This document shows, one piece after another, positions 7,964-17,713 of a stretch of DNA of 64,000 bases (positions within the stretch are counted from its first letter, which is position 1; each line of letters begins with the position of its first letter). This stretch comes from Priestia megaterium (lineage in GTDB: Bacteria; Bacillota; Bacilli; Bacillales; Bacillaceae_H): contig NZ_CP085442.1 of NCBI RefSeq assembly GCF_023824195.1, positions 1,960,001 to 2,024,000 of the forward strand, in the 5' to 3' direction. The notes below the pieces were generated by a model. It was not told the origin of the DNA and ran no database searches. It saw only the letters and a program-made list of their open reading frames with translations. Position numbers and translations under genes: made by a program.

Positions 7964-9346
7964 ATGAGTGTTGTGGCAACAGAAAGAAAGGTTGAAATAA
8001 AAGTAGAAGAGAAAAATCTTAGTGTAAAAGAAAAAATATCTTATGGTATGGGTGATTTTGGTAACGGTTTCATGTTTGATTTAGGGCAATTGTATTTGTT
8101 GAAGTTCTTTACAGATGTGGCAGGCATCCCTGCCGCGGCTGCGGGAGGAATTTTTCTAGTAAGTAAGTTATTTGCGGCAGTTTGCGACCCAATTGTTGGT
8201 TCGTCCATTGATTACCGAAAAAACATAGGTGCTAAAGGGAAATTCCGGCCGTATTTACTATTCGGAAGTATGGTGTTGGCCATTTTAACCGTACTTACTT
8301 TTATTTCTCCAAACCTTTCACCGGCGGGTAAATTAATTTATGCGTACGCTTCTTATATGATTTGGGGAATTGGCTATTCATTTGTCAATATTCCATACGG
8401 ATCGCTAGGCGCATCCATGACTCAAAATACTTCTGATCGCACGTCTCTTGCTGCTTTTCGTCAAACAGGATCATTAGGTGCACTGTTTGTAACCAGCATT
8501 GCTGTTGTACCGCTCATTCTGTTATTTCCAAATGAAAAAATCGGTTATCCCGTTGTCATGGGAATTATGTCGGTCATTGGAATCATCGCTTTTTATGTAT
8601 GTTATCGCAATTGCAAAGAACGCATTGTCGTAAAAGAGAGTCCAAAAGAAAAATTATCAGTCAAGTCTATTTTTAAAACGTTTGTAAGTAACAAACCTCT
8701 TTTAATTTTAGTGTTTATGACGGTATTTACCATTTCAGCTTACAATATTAAATCAGCTATGCTTATTTACTTTGCACAATATAATTTAGGAAATGTTAAA
8801 TTGATGGCTTACATGAACTTTATTATTATTGGTTCATCCTTTCTAGGAGTCATTATGCTGCCAAAGCTTGTTAGCCGATTTGGAAAAAAGCAAGCGGCAA
8901 TGATTGGCTTAGGCATCAGTATTGCAGCGGACACAGTAAATTTCTTTATGCCTTCTAACGTCGTAATTTTTACGATTTTAGCAAGTATTGCTTTTATAGG
9001 TATCAGCATTCCTAACGGGATTACATGGGCATTTGTATCAGATATTATTGATTACGGTGAATGGAAAACAGGCGAAAGAAAAGAAGGCACAACGTATTCA
9101 CTGTTCAACTTTTCTCGAAAGCTCGCTCAGTCGCTATCCGGCTTCTTATCAGGTATTGGTTTAGGGTTAGTTGGGTATATCCCAAACGTGGCACAAAAGG
9201 CAGGTACATTAGTGGGGATTAAAAGTTTGCTGTTACTATATCCTGCTATTGCTTTATCCATTGCTGCAGTGATTATTGGTTTTATGTATAAGCTAACGGA
9301 TAAGAAACACGCGGAGATTGTCCAAGATATTCATGCTAGGTCTTAG
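7964..9346 (+). CDS. GPH-family (glycoside-pentoside-hexuronide:cation) symporter, YjmB-like
   Basis: 460 aa, 12 predicted membrane segments. The N-terminal KEKISYGMGDFGNGFMFDL and the later SDIIDYGEWKTGERKEGTTYS (around residues 355-375) are GPH/MelB family marks, with a central loop carrying KESPKEK. It imports a sugar or uronide with Na+ or H+. The position between uxaC and the exuR-like regulator, as with yjmB in B. subtilis, makes galacturonate or an oligo-galacturonide the likely substrate. It begins 48 nt after uxaC behind GGGGAGAAGGGGG and is likely co-transcribed. It is a distant paralogue of the symporter at 17751. Confidence 0.9.
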   Translation: MSVVATERKVEIKVEEKNLSVKEKISYGMGDFGNGFMFDLGQLYLLKFFTDVAGIPAAAAGGIFLVSKLFAAVCDPIVGSSIDYRKNIGAKGKFRPYLLFGSMVLAILTVLTFISPNLSPAGKLIYAYASYMIWGIGYSFVNIPYGSLGASMTQNTSDRTSLAAFRQTGSLGALFVTSIAVVPLILLFPNEKIGYPVVMGIMSVIGIIAFYVCYRNCKERIVVKESPKEKLSVKSIFKTFVSNKPLLILVFMTVFTISAYNIKSAMLIYFAQYNLGNVKLMAYMNFIIIGSSFLGVIMLPKLVSRFGKKQAAMIGLGISIAADTVNFFMPSNVVIFTILASIAFIGISIPNGITWAFVSDIIDYGEWKTGERKEGTTYSLFNFSRKLAQSLSGFLSGIGLGLVGYIPNVAQKAGTLVGIKSLLLLYPAIALSIAAVIIGFMYKLTDKKHAEIVQDIHARS

Positions 9347-9448
9347 TCAAAACTGTCATAACATTTACCATTTGCTTATTATTCCTACTAAGTTGTGATA
9401 TCCTTATAATAAAAATCAATACTGATTCATTAAAGGAAGGTAAATGAA

Positions 9449-10462
9449 ATGGGTGTTACAATTAAGGATATTGCAAAACTAGCAAACGTATCACATACAA
9501 CGGTTTCACGTGCATTAAACAATAGTCCGCTTATTAAAGAAAAAACAAAAAAGAAAATTTTAGATATTGCAAATACGCTTAACTATATTCCTGATTATCA
9601 TGCGAAAAATTTAGTTCTACAAAAATCTCATACAATTGGATTGTTTTTTACGAGCATGGCAAACGGTACGTCACCAAGTTTTTTAGTGGATAGTATTAGA
9701 GGGGTAAGTAAAGTGATTGATGTTCAGTATAATTTATTTGTAAGAGGCATTGACGATTATGATGATTATACGTACATCAATAATAAACGTTTTGATGCGA
9801 TTATTTTAATGAGTCAAAGCGATCGTGATAACACCTTTATATACAACGTAGTAGAAAAAGGCATCCCGTTGATTGTGCTCAACCGCCAAGTTGACGATTC
9901 ATCGATTATTAATATTTTGTCAAATGACAAAGAAGGAGCCTACAAAGCCGGCGAGTATTTGATTGAATTAGGTCACAGACATATTGCGATCATAGAAGGA
10001 ATAGAAGGCTTTAAATCAACTCAGCAGCGGAAAGAAGGATTTTTTAACTCGTTAATTGATCACAATGTATCTATTCGCCAAGAGTATATGATTCAAGGGA
10101 ATTACGATATGCAAAGCGGATATGAAGGAATGAAAGCACTGTTAAGGTTGAAGCAACCGCCTACTGCTGTTTTTTGTTCAAATGATGATATGGCAATCGG
10201 TGCAATGAATGCCGCATTCGAGTCTGGGCTAAACGTACCCAATGATATCTCAATTATTGGATTTGATGATATTGAATTAGCCAAATACACCACTCCTTCA
10301 CTAACGACCGTCAAAAGACCAATCGAGAAAATCAGCATGACCGGAGCAGAAGCAGTTTTATCATTAATGAACAAAGATGACAAAAATATGCTGCAAAATA
10401 AAGTTTTAATTAATACCGAATTAATGGTTCGCCAGTCTGTAAAGTCACGCTCATCTATGTAG
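9449..10462 (+). CDS. exuR: LacI-family transcriptional regulator, ExuR-like
   Basis: 337 aa. The N-terminal HTH VTIKDIAKLANVSHTTVSRA and hinge HAKNLVLQKSHTIGLFF are classic LacI. The rest is a periplasmic-binding-protein-like effector domain (IIGFDDIELAKYTTPSLTTV at the end). It lies inside the uronate cluster and probably binds the TGTTAACGTTAACA sites at 6370, 6458 and 10492, releasing them on a uronate or a pathway intermediate. The start ATG is 8 nt after AGGAAGG; an out-of-frame ATG at 9444 is ignored. The exuR name rests on gene context and the match of cluster order to B. subtilis, not on a tested ligand. Confidence 0.85.
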   Translation: MGVTIKDIAKLANVSHTTVSRALNNSPLIKEKTKKKILDIANTLNYIPDYHAKNLVLQKSHTIGLFFTSMANGTSPSFLVDSIRGVSKVIDVQYNLFVRGIDDYDDYTYINNKRFDAIILMSQSDRDNTFIYNVVEKGIPLIVLNRQVDDSSIINILSNDKEGAYKAGEYLIELGHRHIAIIEGIEGFKSTQQRKEGFFNSLIDHNVSIRQEYMIQGNYDMQSGYEGMKALLRLKQPPTAVFCSNDDMAIGAMNAAFESGLNVPNDISIIGFDDIELAKYTTPSLTTVKRPIEKISMTGAEAVLSLMNKDDKNMLQNKVLINTELMVRQSVKSRSSM

Positions 10463-10491
10463 CCGGTTATTTAGTATAACCGGCCCAAAAA

Positions 10492-10505
10492 TGTTAACGT
10501 TAACA
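10492..10505. promoter_or_regulatory. LacI-type operator 3, before uxaB
   Basis: Third perfect TGTTAACGTTAACA, 30 bp after the regulator stop and 74 bp before the uxaB start. It implies that uxaBA has its own repressed promoter. Confidence 0.8.
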
Positions 10506-10578
10506 TTTTTATGATTAAAATAATATAAAAATCTATAAAAACAACAATGTTAATGTGTGCAAAGAAGGAGATGCTAAC

Positions 10579-12042
10579 ATGAAGTTAAACCGTCAAATGC
10601 AAGCTGACACACGTATATACCCAGAAAAAGTTCTGCAGTTTGGAGAAGGCGTATTTCTAAGAGGGTTTGCTGATTGGCAAATTCATCAAATGAACAAACG
10701 CACTGCATTTAAAAGCAGTATAGTAGCTGTCAATCCAAGAATCACGGGAAATGCAGGTAAATTGAATAAGCAAGACGGTTTGTTTACGGTTTCTCTTCAA
10801 GGAATTCAAGACGGTAAAGCAGTCAAAGAACACGAAGTAATTGAATCTATTAGCCGCGGTCTAAATCCATATGAAGATTATGAGGCGTATATGCAATTAG
10901 CGGAGAAAGAAGAGCTAAGATTTCTTATTTCTAATACAACAGAAGCAGGCATCGCATTTTTAGAAGAAGACCGCTTAGAACATGCACCGCAAAAGAGTTT
11001 TCCAGGTAAAGTCACGGCATTTCTATATAAGCGGTTTAAAGCTTTTCAAGGAGACCCCACAAAGGGGCTTATTATCCTTCCTTGTGAATTAGTGGAGCGA
11101 AACGGGGATTTGTTAAAGAAAATGGTATTACGCTATGCCGACAAATGGAATTTAGAAAAGAAGTTTACCGAGTGGATACACGAAGCAAACGCTTTTTGCT
11201 GCACACTTGTTGATCGAATTGTGCCAGGTTATCCAAATGATGAAAATACGCTCAATGAACTGAGTTATGAAGATGAGTTTTTTGTGATTGCAGAGCCATT
11301 TTACTTATGGGTTATTGAGGGACCAGAGTGGGTGAAAGAGGAGTTTCCCGCGGAAGAAGCTGGTTTACATGTGAAATTTGTGAACGACATTGCACCGTAT
11401 GCGCTGCAGAAAGTCAGAATTTTAAACGGTATTCATACTGCTATGATGCCTGTTGCGTATTTAGCGGAACTAAATACGGTCAGAGAAGCAGTCGAAGATG
11501 AAGTAATCGGAACGTTTATTCGAAAGTGTCTATATGAAGAAATTATTCCTAGTTTACCAGTTTCGGAAGAAGAGTCTTTGTCATTTGCTAAATCTGCATT
11601 AGAACGCTTTCAAAATCCGTTTATCCACCACGAATTAATGAGCATCTCTTTGAACAGCATGACAAAGTTTAAAACGCGAAACATCCCAACTCTTAAAGAG
11701 TACGTTGAAAAGCAAGGAGCGCTGCCTGCTTTGCTTACATTTTCTCTCAGTGCCCTCATTTCTTTTTATAAAGGGAAAAGAGAAGGAGAAAAAATTGAAC
11801 TATCAGATGACCCTGCAGTTCTAGAAATGTATGAATCTCTTTGGAATACGTATGACGGTACTGAAAAAAGCATTTCTTACATTGTAAAAGAAGTGCTGGG
11901 ATATAAAGAGCATTGGGGAGAGGATTTAAATATGATTACTAGCTTAACAGAAGCCGTAACGAATGGAGTCTTAGCCATTGAAACTTTCGGAATGAAACAG
12001 GCAATGAAAGAAATTCTCTATGTAACCGCAACTAAACAGTAA
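10579..12042 (+). CDS. uxaB: Tagaturonate reductase (altronate oxidoreductase) UxaB
   Basis: 487 aa. Mannitol-dehydrogenase-type NAD-dependent reductase that converts tagaturonate to altronate. The N-terminal Rossmann segment VLQFGEGVFLRGFADWQI, the block LISNTTEAGIAF and the catalytic Lys/Asn/His region ALQKVRILNGIHTAMMPVAY (around residue 275) are all present. A GTG at 10555 would give eight extra residues, but AAGGAG sits at 10565-10570, inside that extension and 8 nt before the ATG at 10579, which decides the start. The stop is 12 nt before uxaA, so the two are surely co-transcribed. Confidence 0.95.
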   Translation: MKLNRQMQADTRIYPEKVLQFGEGVFLRGFADWQIHQMNKRTAFKSSIVAVNPRITGNAGKLNKQDGLFTVSLQGIQDGKAVKEHEVIESISRGLNPYEDYEAYMQLAEKEELRFLISNTTEAGIAFLEEDRLEHAPQKSFPGKVTAFLYKRFKAFQGDPTKGLIILPCELVERNGDLLKKMVLRYADKWNLEKKFTEWIHEANAFCCTLVDRIVPGYPNDENTLNELSYEDEFFVIAEPFYLWVIEGPEWVKEEFPAEEAGLHVKFVNDIAPYALQKVRILNGIHTAMMPVAYLAELNTVREAVEDEVIGTFIRKCLYEEIIPSLPVSEEESLSFAKSALERFQNPFIHHELMSISLNSMTKFKTRNIPTLKEYVEKQGALPALLTFSLSALISFYKGKREGEKIELSDDPAVLEMYESLWNTYDGTEKSISYIVKEVLGYKEHWGEDLNMITSLTEAVTNGVLAIETFGMKQAMKEILYVTATKQ

Positions 12043-12054
12043 GAGGTGAAGCAT

Positions 12055-13545
12055 ATGAAAGAAGTAATTCGTATTCATCAGGAAGATAATGTAGCAGTAG
12101 CTTTACGAGATTTTTTAGCACAAGAGAACCTTATGGTTGATGGAAAAGAAATTTCTCTAAAAGAAGAAGTGAAACGGGGACATAAAATAGCTCTTACGCC
12201 AATTTCAGCGGGCGGCAACATTATAAAATATGGTTTTTCAATCGGGCATGCGACTCACTCTATTTCACCTGGTGAATGGGTGCATACGCATAACGCAACA
12301 ACAAATTTAAACGACGTTAATGAATATAAGTTTCATCAAAAGTTAGCAGTTCCTAAACAAAAAAAACAATCGCTAACGTTTAAAGGATATCGCCGCAAAA
12401 ACGGAGATGTTGGAATTAGAAATGAGCTTTGGATTGTTCCAACGGTAGGGTGCGTCAACGGTATAGCCGAACAAATGATTAAACAGTTTCAAAAAGAAAT
12501 AGGGGATATCTCGCCTTTTGAGCATGTAACCGTTCTAAAACACAATTACGGATGTTCTCAGCTCGGTGATGATCACCGTAATACAAGAACCATGCTTACG
12601 AGAATGGTACAGCATCCAAACGCTGGAGGAGTATTAGTATTAGGGCTCGGATGTGAGAATAATAGCTTAACAGAATTTAAACAAGTGCTAGGTACAATTG
12701 ATGAGAGCAGAGTGAAGTTTTTACAATCTCAAGACGTCGAGGATGAAGTTGAGGCAGGAGTCGCCTTACTAAAAGAAATTTATGATGCTGCTAAAGACGA
12801 TAAAAGAGAAGACGTTGATATTTCAAGGCTCAAAGTAGGTCTTAAATGCGGTGGATCAGATGGATTATCAGGTATTACAGCAAATCCGCTGCTCGGCAAA
12901 TTCTCCGACTGGCTCATTGCTCAAGGAGGCACAACGGTTTTAACGGAAGTGCCTGAAATGTTTGGAGCAGAGACCTTGCTCATGGAAAGAGCCGTTGATG
13001 AACAAACATTTGATAAAATTGTTGATCTTGTTAATGATTTTAAAACGTACTTTCTCAATCATAAACAGCCGGTGTATGAAAATCCTTCTCCCGGTAATAA
13101 AGCAGGCGGCATTACAACATTAGAAGATAAATCACTTGGTTGCACTCAAAAAGCAGGCACGGCCCCAGTCGTAGACGTGTTAAAGTACGGAGACAGCTTA
13201 CAAATTAACGGTTTAAATTTACTAAGTGCTCCTGGAAATGATTTAGTTGCCTCAACTGCTTTAGCCGCTTCAGGGTGTCATATTGTACTTTTTACAACAG
13301 GAAGAGGAACGCCGTTTGGAACGTTTGTGCCCACTATGAAAATTTCCACAAACACCGCTCTTTATAACAAAAAGCCGCACTGGATTGATTTTAATGGAGG
13401 AGTGCTGGTTGAAGGCGACACGGAAGAAGCTACGTTAGAAAACTTTATTGAGTACATGATTGGAGTTTCTAGCGGAAAGCTTGTAAATAATGAAAAAAAT
13501 GATTTTAGAGAAATGGCCATTTTTAAAACAGGCGTTACTTTATAA
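12055..13545 (+). CDS. uxaA: Altronate dehydratase UxaA
   Basis: 496 aa. It dehydrates D-altronate to 2-keto-3-deoxygluconate (KDG). The N-terminal SAF domain (about 1-95, with GHATHSISPGEWVHTHNA) is joined to the large catalytic domain with VTVLKHNYGCSQLGDDHRNT, LVLGLGCENN, KCGGSDGLSGITANPLLG and CHIVLFTTGRGTPFGTFVPT, whose Cys residues are of the kind that bind the Fe-S or Fe site in this family. AGAGGTG precedes the ATG at 12055 by about 6 nt; an upstream in-frame GTG at 12046 lies inside that ribosome site and is rejected. Last intact gene of the uronate operon. KDG kinase and aldolase are not in the window. Confidence 0.95.
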   Translation: MKEVIRIHQEDNVAVALRDFLAQENLMVDGKEISLKEEVKRGHKIALTPISAGGNIIKYGFSIGHATHSISPGEWVHTHNATTNLNDVNEYKFHQKLAVPKQKKQSLTFKGYRRKNGDVGIRNELWIVPTVGCVNGIAEQMIKQFQKEIGDISPFEHVTVLKHNYGCSQLGDDHRNTRTMLTRMVQHPNAGGVLVLGLGCENNSLTEFKQVLGTIDESRVKFLQSQDVEDEVEAGVALLKEIYDAAKDDKREDVDISRLKVGLKCGGSDGLSGITANPLLGKFSDWLIAQGGTTVLTEVPEMFGAETLLMERAVDEQTFDKIVDLVNDFKTYFLNHKQPVYENPSPGNKAGGITTLEDKSLGCTQKAGTAPVVDVLKYGDSLQINGLNLLSAPGNDLVASTALAASGCHIVLFTTGRGTPFGTFVPTMKISTNTALYNKKPHWIDFNGGVLVEGDTEEATLENFIEYMIGVSSGKLVNNEKNDFREMAIFKTGVTL

Positions 13546-13587
13546 ATAAGTCGGTTACTAGATTGTTAAACGAAAGGAGAAAAGCTA

Positions 13588-14985
13588 GTGAAAAAATATG
13601 TGCTTTCTTTGTTTGTGATGACTCTTATTCTTGTTTTACCGTTTTCTGCCCAAGGGGAAGCTCTTTCAGCAAGTGAAAAAATAACAGCAGTTAAAGAACA
13701 AATTCAGCCTCCTTCATTTCCAAACCGTACGTTTAATGTTAAGCGGTACGGAGCAGCAGGAGATGGAAAGTCTAATTGAACGGCTGCTTTTAAAAAAGCA
13801 ATCGAAGCGGCTAACAAAGCAGGAGGAGGGCGCGTTGTTGTTCCGCCAGGAACTTATGTTACCGGTGCGATTTATTTAAAAAGCAATGTAAATCTTCATG
13901 TAATGAAAAAAGCTACGATTAAGTTTAGTCAAAATCCTGAAAAATACTTGCCTGCTGTTTTAACAAGATGGGAAGGCGTGGAGCTATATAATTATTCACC
14001 GCTTATCTATGCCTATAACGAAAAAAATATTGCGATTACAGGAGAAGGTACGTTAGATGGACAGGGTGATAACGAACATTGGTGGCCCTGGAAAGGAAAA
14101 AAGGAGTTTGGATGGAAAGAAGGCGAGCCGAATCAACAGCAAGATCGCGATTTGCTGTTTAAAATGGCAGAAGAGAAAGTTCCTGTTAAAGAGCGCGTAT
14201 TTGGTAAAGGGCACTATTTGAGACCTAGTTTTATTCAGCCTTATCACAGCAAAAATATCATGATAAAAGGTGTAACCATTTTAAATTCGCCAATGTGGCA
14301 AATCAACCCCGTCTTAAGCGAGAACATTTTAATTGATGATGTAAAAATTATAGGTCACGGTCCTAATAATGATGGAGTAGACCCTGAATCGAGTAAAAAT
14401 GTGCTTATTAAAGATTCTTATTTTGACAATGGAGATGATTGTATTGCGATTAAGTCGGGGCGTAATGCAGATGGAAGAAGAATCAAGGTACCAAGTGAAA
14501 ATATTATTATTGAAGGAAACGAAATGAAAGATGGCCACGGAGGCGTTGTGATCGGCAGCGAAATATCAGGAAGCGTCCGGAACGTATTTGCTCAGCACAA
14601 TGTTATGGACAGTCCCAATCTAGACCGGGCGCTGCGTATTAAAACAAATTCAGTTCGCGGCGGAACGATTGAAGATATCGACTTTAGCAACAATACGGTC
14701 AAAAGCGTTGGCAGTGAAGTGATTCAAATAGACATGTACTATGAAGAAGGAGACACAGGGAATTTTACGCCCGTCGTTCGTAATATCAACATAGAAAATT
14801 TGCAAAGTAATGGAGGGAAATACGGCTTATGGATTCGAGCCTATGAACGTTCTCCCGTCACAAACCTAACGATTCGTCATTCTAATTTCCAGCATGTTGC
14901 AACACCATTATTAATGGAGAATGTAAAGAATCCTGTGTTTGAAGAGTTTTGTATAAATGGAAGCTGCATGAATACAAACCGTTAG
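13588..14985 (+). pseudogene. Secreted GH28 polygalacturonase, interrupted by an in-frame TGA
   Basis: Reading through one TGA at 13777-13779 gives a 465-codon GH28 protein without any frameshift. It has a signal peptide (KKYVLSLFVMTLILVLPFSA), then FNVKRYGAAGDGKSN, the stop, then TAAFKKAIEAANKAGGG. All GH28 active-site blocks are intact downstream: GPNNDGVDP, DNGDDCIAIKSGR, DGHGGVVIGSE and ALRIKTNS. The enzyme would release galacturonate for the uxa pathway just upstream. The GTG start follows AAAGGAG. Downstream restarts such as ATG 13903 lack a ribosome site and a signal peptide. Either a recent single-base nonsense change (TGG or TGC to TGA), a sequencing error, or readthrough. The clean frame argues that the event is recent. 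Confidence 0.85.
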
Positions 14986-15013
14986 AAGGTGTGTTCATAA
15001 TTGGCTTCAAGTA

Positions 15014-15224
15014 AGAGATGGGACAAAAATATTTTAGTAGAAGAAAAAGCCGCACAATTAATTGAGATTAATTGTGCGGCTTTTTTTCGTTGTAATGACA
15101 AACGTAGGTTTAATGTGGTAGTAGCTTCTAGCTGCTTATTGGAGGGCAAGACCCCGTCGGAGGGGAAGCGACGAGAAGGCTCAGCGCTTCCCCTGGAAAG
15201 CGAAGTCTTGCACGGGAATCAATA
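15014..15224 (+). repeat. Dispersed terminator-linked repeat, copy B (shortened)
   Basis: It starts GAGATGGGACAAAAATATTTTAG about 28 nt after the GH28 stop. It has the hairpin, GTAATGACAAACGTAGGTTTAATG, CTTCTAGCTGCT, GGAGGGCAAG, a shortened and rearranged GC core, then AAAGCGAAGTCTTGCACGG as in copy A and copy C. It stops at AATCAA and lacks the right-hand third. Confidence 0.8.
15049..15087 (+). terminator. Intrinsic terminator inside repeat copy B
   Basis: Perfect 15-bp stem AGCCGCACAATTAAT / ATTAATTGTGCGGCT with a TGAG loop and seven Ts. It ends the uxa/GH28 unit. Its stem sequence is unrelated to those of copies A, C and D. Confidence 0.9.
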
Positions 15225-15434
15225 AATGATATGTTTGTGTGTTAATAATGGTAAAAAACTGCTCTGTAATTTCTGCTATTTTATAGATGATTCAAATGAC
15301 TCGTATTAATTAATAGATAACATGTGTAAAAGAAATGACTTTTAACGATTATTTTCTTAGCAATTTATTACCTAAATGTCGATATGGGAAGTGTAGGGGA
15401 AGTTATATAAAAGAATTATAAAAACATTTGTCTT

Positions 15435-15448
15435 TGTAAGCGTTTTAT
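15435..15448. promoter_or_regulatory. AAGCGTTTT site 1 (cre or LacI-type operator)
   Basis: TGTAAGCGTTTTAT resembles the CcpA cre consensus (TGWAANCGNTNWCA) and LacI-family operators. The repeat at 15536 and 17714 suggests a dedicated regulator or catabolite control of the galactoside genes. Confidence 0.5.
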
Positions 15449-15535
15449 TATCTTTTTTAATGAAGAGCAAAAAAAGGATGTTTTTCTCTAAAATTTTACC
15501 ATTGAATATTTTGAATAAAGTTCATAAAATAAACT

Positions 15536-15549
15536 TGTAAGCGTTTTAA
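15536..15549. promoter_or_regulatory. AAGCGTTTT site 2 (cre or LacI-type operator)
   Basis: TGTAAGCGTTTTAA, the same orientation as site 1, 101 bp downstream of it and 161 bp before the GH42 start. Confidence 0.5.
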
Positions 15550-15710
15550 AAGATTAGAAAGTATGTATCTTGAAAGTTGAATAGAGATTTATTTATGAAG
15601 AAAATAAATGTGATTTTTTTGCTTTTGATCATCGTTTCCGAGTAGACCTTAACAAGTAGCAGCAAAACGTTCATTTAATGAAATAAAGAAATAGATAGGA
15701 GTAGAGAAAA

Positions 15711-17666
15711 ATGTACATCGGTGTCGATTATTACCCTGAACATTGGCCAGAGAATATGATAGAAGAAGATATCCAAGGCATTAAAGAGCTAGGATCAAAC
15801 ATGGTGAGAATAGGAGAGTTTGCTTGGCATCTAATGGAGCCTAAAGAAGGTGAATATGACTTTTCCTTTTTTGATAGCGTTATCAAAAAGCTTAAAAACC
15901 AGAATATTGATGTTATGTTTGGTACGCCTACTGCCACTTTTCCGGCTTGGCTTGCGAAGCAATATCCTTCTATTTTATCAAAAGATGAAAATGGGGCGGT
16001 CAGGGCATTTGGAGGAAGACGTCAATATTGTTTTAATTCTCCTATTTACCGGCAGTATAGCGCTCAGATTACAGAACAACTAGTAAAGCACTACTGCTTA
16101 GAAGAAGCAATCGTAGCATGGCAGGTTGACAATGAATTTGGCCATGAAGGCAGTGACATGTGTTACTGTGAACAATGCCATAAAGAGTTTCAGCAGTTTT
16201 TGGAAAGAAAATATAAAGATATTAATGAGCTAAATGAAAAGTATGGCACTATTTTCTGGGGACAAACATATAACGACTTTACCGAAGTGCCTATGCCTGT
16301 AAAAACAATTACAACACACAGCCCTTCGTTAAAGCTAGACTGGGCGCGCTTTCGCTCTTTTTCATTAAACAGATATGCTCACGAACAAACAGCGATTGTG
16401 AAGAAATATAAAGGTGATCATCAGCTGTTGACAACGAACGTATCAGGAGGCTTTTTTGATAAATGGTTCGATCACGAAGAAAACCTCGAAGTAATGGACT
16501 TTGTATCCTATGACAATTATCCGGTATGGGGCGGTCAAACTGAGCCGATCACCCCGGCTCATATTGCACTGGGACATGATTTTAATAGAGGCTTGTTACA
16601 TAAAAACTTCTGGATTGTAGAGGAATTAATGGGTGCTCAAGGTCATGATGTCATCGGTTATCTTCCGCGACCTAATCAGGCAAAAATGTGGTCTTATCAA
16701 GCGTTTGCTCATGGATGTACGAATATGCTGTATTTCCGTTGGCGCGGAATGACAAGAGGAGCTGAGCAATACTGCTATGGAGTTGTAGGTCACGATAATC
16801 ACTATGGAAGACGCTACAAAGAAGTTCAGTCGTTATTTAGTGAAATCGTTACTTACGAACATGTACTTGAGTCTGATATTAAATCCAATGTTGCCGTTTT
16901 GTATGACTATGAAAATATATGGTCATGGCGCTTTCAGCAGCAAAGTGAAGGGTTTGACTTTACGCAAGAGCTTCTTAGAGGATATACACCGTTTTATAAG
17001 TTGAATACACCTATTGATGTTATTCCTGCTGCGAGAGATTTTTCAAGCTATAAAGTACTGGTTGTTCCGGCTTTGCAAATCATTGATGAAGAACTAGGTA
17101 GAAAATTTACTGAATTTACTGAAAACGGAGGCGTCATCGTTTTTACTTTTAGAACCGGCATTAAAAACAAACAAAATAACATTCATTTTAAACAGACGCT
17201 GCCGGGATATGTAAAAGAAATAACAGGAATTGAAATTCATGAAGTGGAAGCACTGTCTTCTACTCAAAAAGCAGCTATTAAAGGAAAAGGACAGTATGAA
17301 GGAGAACAAGCAAGTGCTTCCGTGTGGAGAGATATTATCACGCCAGTAACAGCTGAAGTGCTGTATGAGTATGATGATCCATTTTATAGTCAAGCGGCTG
17401 TAACGAAAAATCAGTTTGGTCGCGGAACGGTTTATTATGTTGGATGTGGAATTGAGGAGCAGATTTTTGAAAAAATTGCGCTTGATATTGTAAAACAACA
17501 GCATATTGAGCATACGGAAAGTGAAGATGGAATTGAAGTATATCCTCGTAAGCTTGGAGAGAAGAGTTATTACTTCCTCATGAATCATACGCAAGAAGTA
17601 AAAGTATTTAAAGATATTGTTCTGCAGCCTTACGAAAGTCGAGTTGTGGAAAATATGCAGCCGTAA
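15711..17666 (+). CDS. Beta-galactosidase, GH42
   Basis: 651 aa. It hydrolyses terminal beta-galactosides, typically galactan or arabinogalactan oligosaccharides, in the cytoplasm (no signal peptide). It opens with YIGVDYYPEHWPENMIEEDI, the GH42 hallmark. WQVDNEFGHEGS carries the acid/base (E142) and WIVEELMGAQGHD the nucleophile (E304 or E305). CYCEQCHKEFQQFL (about 150-165) resembles the Cys cluster that binds zinc in GH42. The C-terminal trimerisation and beta domains follow, and the length is normal. The ribosome site is weak (GGAGTAGAG). It is followed by a GPH symporter with an AAGCGTTTT site between them. Together with the uronate cluster it suggests growth on pectin side chains. Confidence 0.93.
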   Translation: MYIGVDYYPEHWPENMIEEDIQGIKELGSNMVRIGEFAWHLMEPKEGEYDFSFFDSVIKKLKNQNIDVMFGTPTATFPAWLAKQYPSILSKDENGAVRAFGGRRQYCFNSPIYRQYSAQITEQLVKHYCLEEAIVAWQVDNEFGHEGSDMCYCEQCHKEFQQFLERKYKDINELNEKYGTIFWGQTYNDFTEVPMPVKTITTHSPSLKLDWARFRSFSLNRYAHEQTAIVKKYKGDHQLLTTNVSGGFFDKWFDHEENLEVMDFVSYDNYPVWGGQTEPITPAHIALGHDFNRGLLHKNFWIVEELMGAQGHDVIGYLPRPNQAKMWSYQAFAHGCTNMLYFRWRGMTRGAEQYCYGVVGHDNHYGRRYKEVQSLFSEIVTYEHVLESDIKSNVAVLYDYENIWSWRFQQQSEGFDFTQELLRGYTPFYKLNTPIDVIPAARDFSSYKVLVVPALQIIDEELGRKFTEFTENGGVIVFTFRTGIKNKQNNIHFKQTLPGYVKEITGIEIHEVEALSSTQKAAIKGKGQYEGEQASASVWRDIITPVTAEVLYEYDDPFYSQAAVTKNQFGRGTVYYVGCGIEEQIFEKIALDIVKQQHIEHTESEDGIEVYPRKLGEKSYYFLMNHTQEVKVFKDIVLQPYESRVVENMQP

Positions 17667-17713
17667 TAGAAGGCTAGAATCTCATAAAGCAATGAGATTC
17701 TAGTCACCAATGA

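Larger units (their letters stand above)
15225..15710. other. Control region upstream of the GH42 gene
   Basis: About 485 bp, AT-rich, without a credible ORF. It holds two TGTAAGCGTTTTA sites 101 bp apart (15435 and 15536) and presumably the promoter of the beta-galactosidase gene. Confidence 0.5.

Noticed and set aside
13777..13779. Selenocysteine at the TGA of the GH28 gene
   Set aside because: GH28 enzymes do not use selenocysteine, no SECIS-like hairpin follows, and no selenocysteine genes are seen. A nonsense change or sequence error is simpler.
15001..15225. 74-codon ORF after the GH28 gene
   Set aside because: It runs through the terminator hairpin and core of repeat copy B, and its TTG start lies in the repeat flank.
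17094..17594. 166-codon minus-strand ORF
   Set aside because: It is fully antisense to the GH42 coding region, rich in Phe/Ile/Asn, and has no motif.
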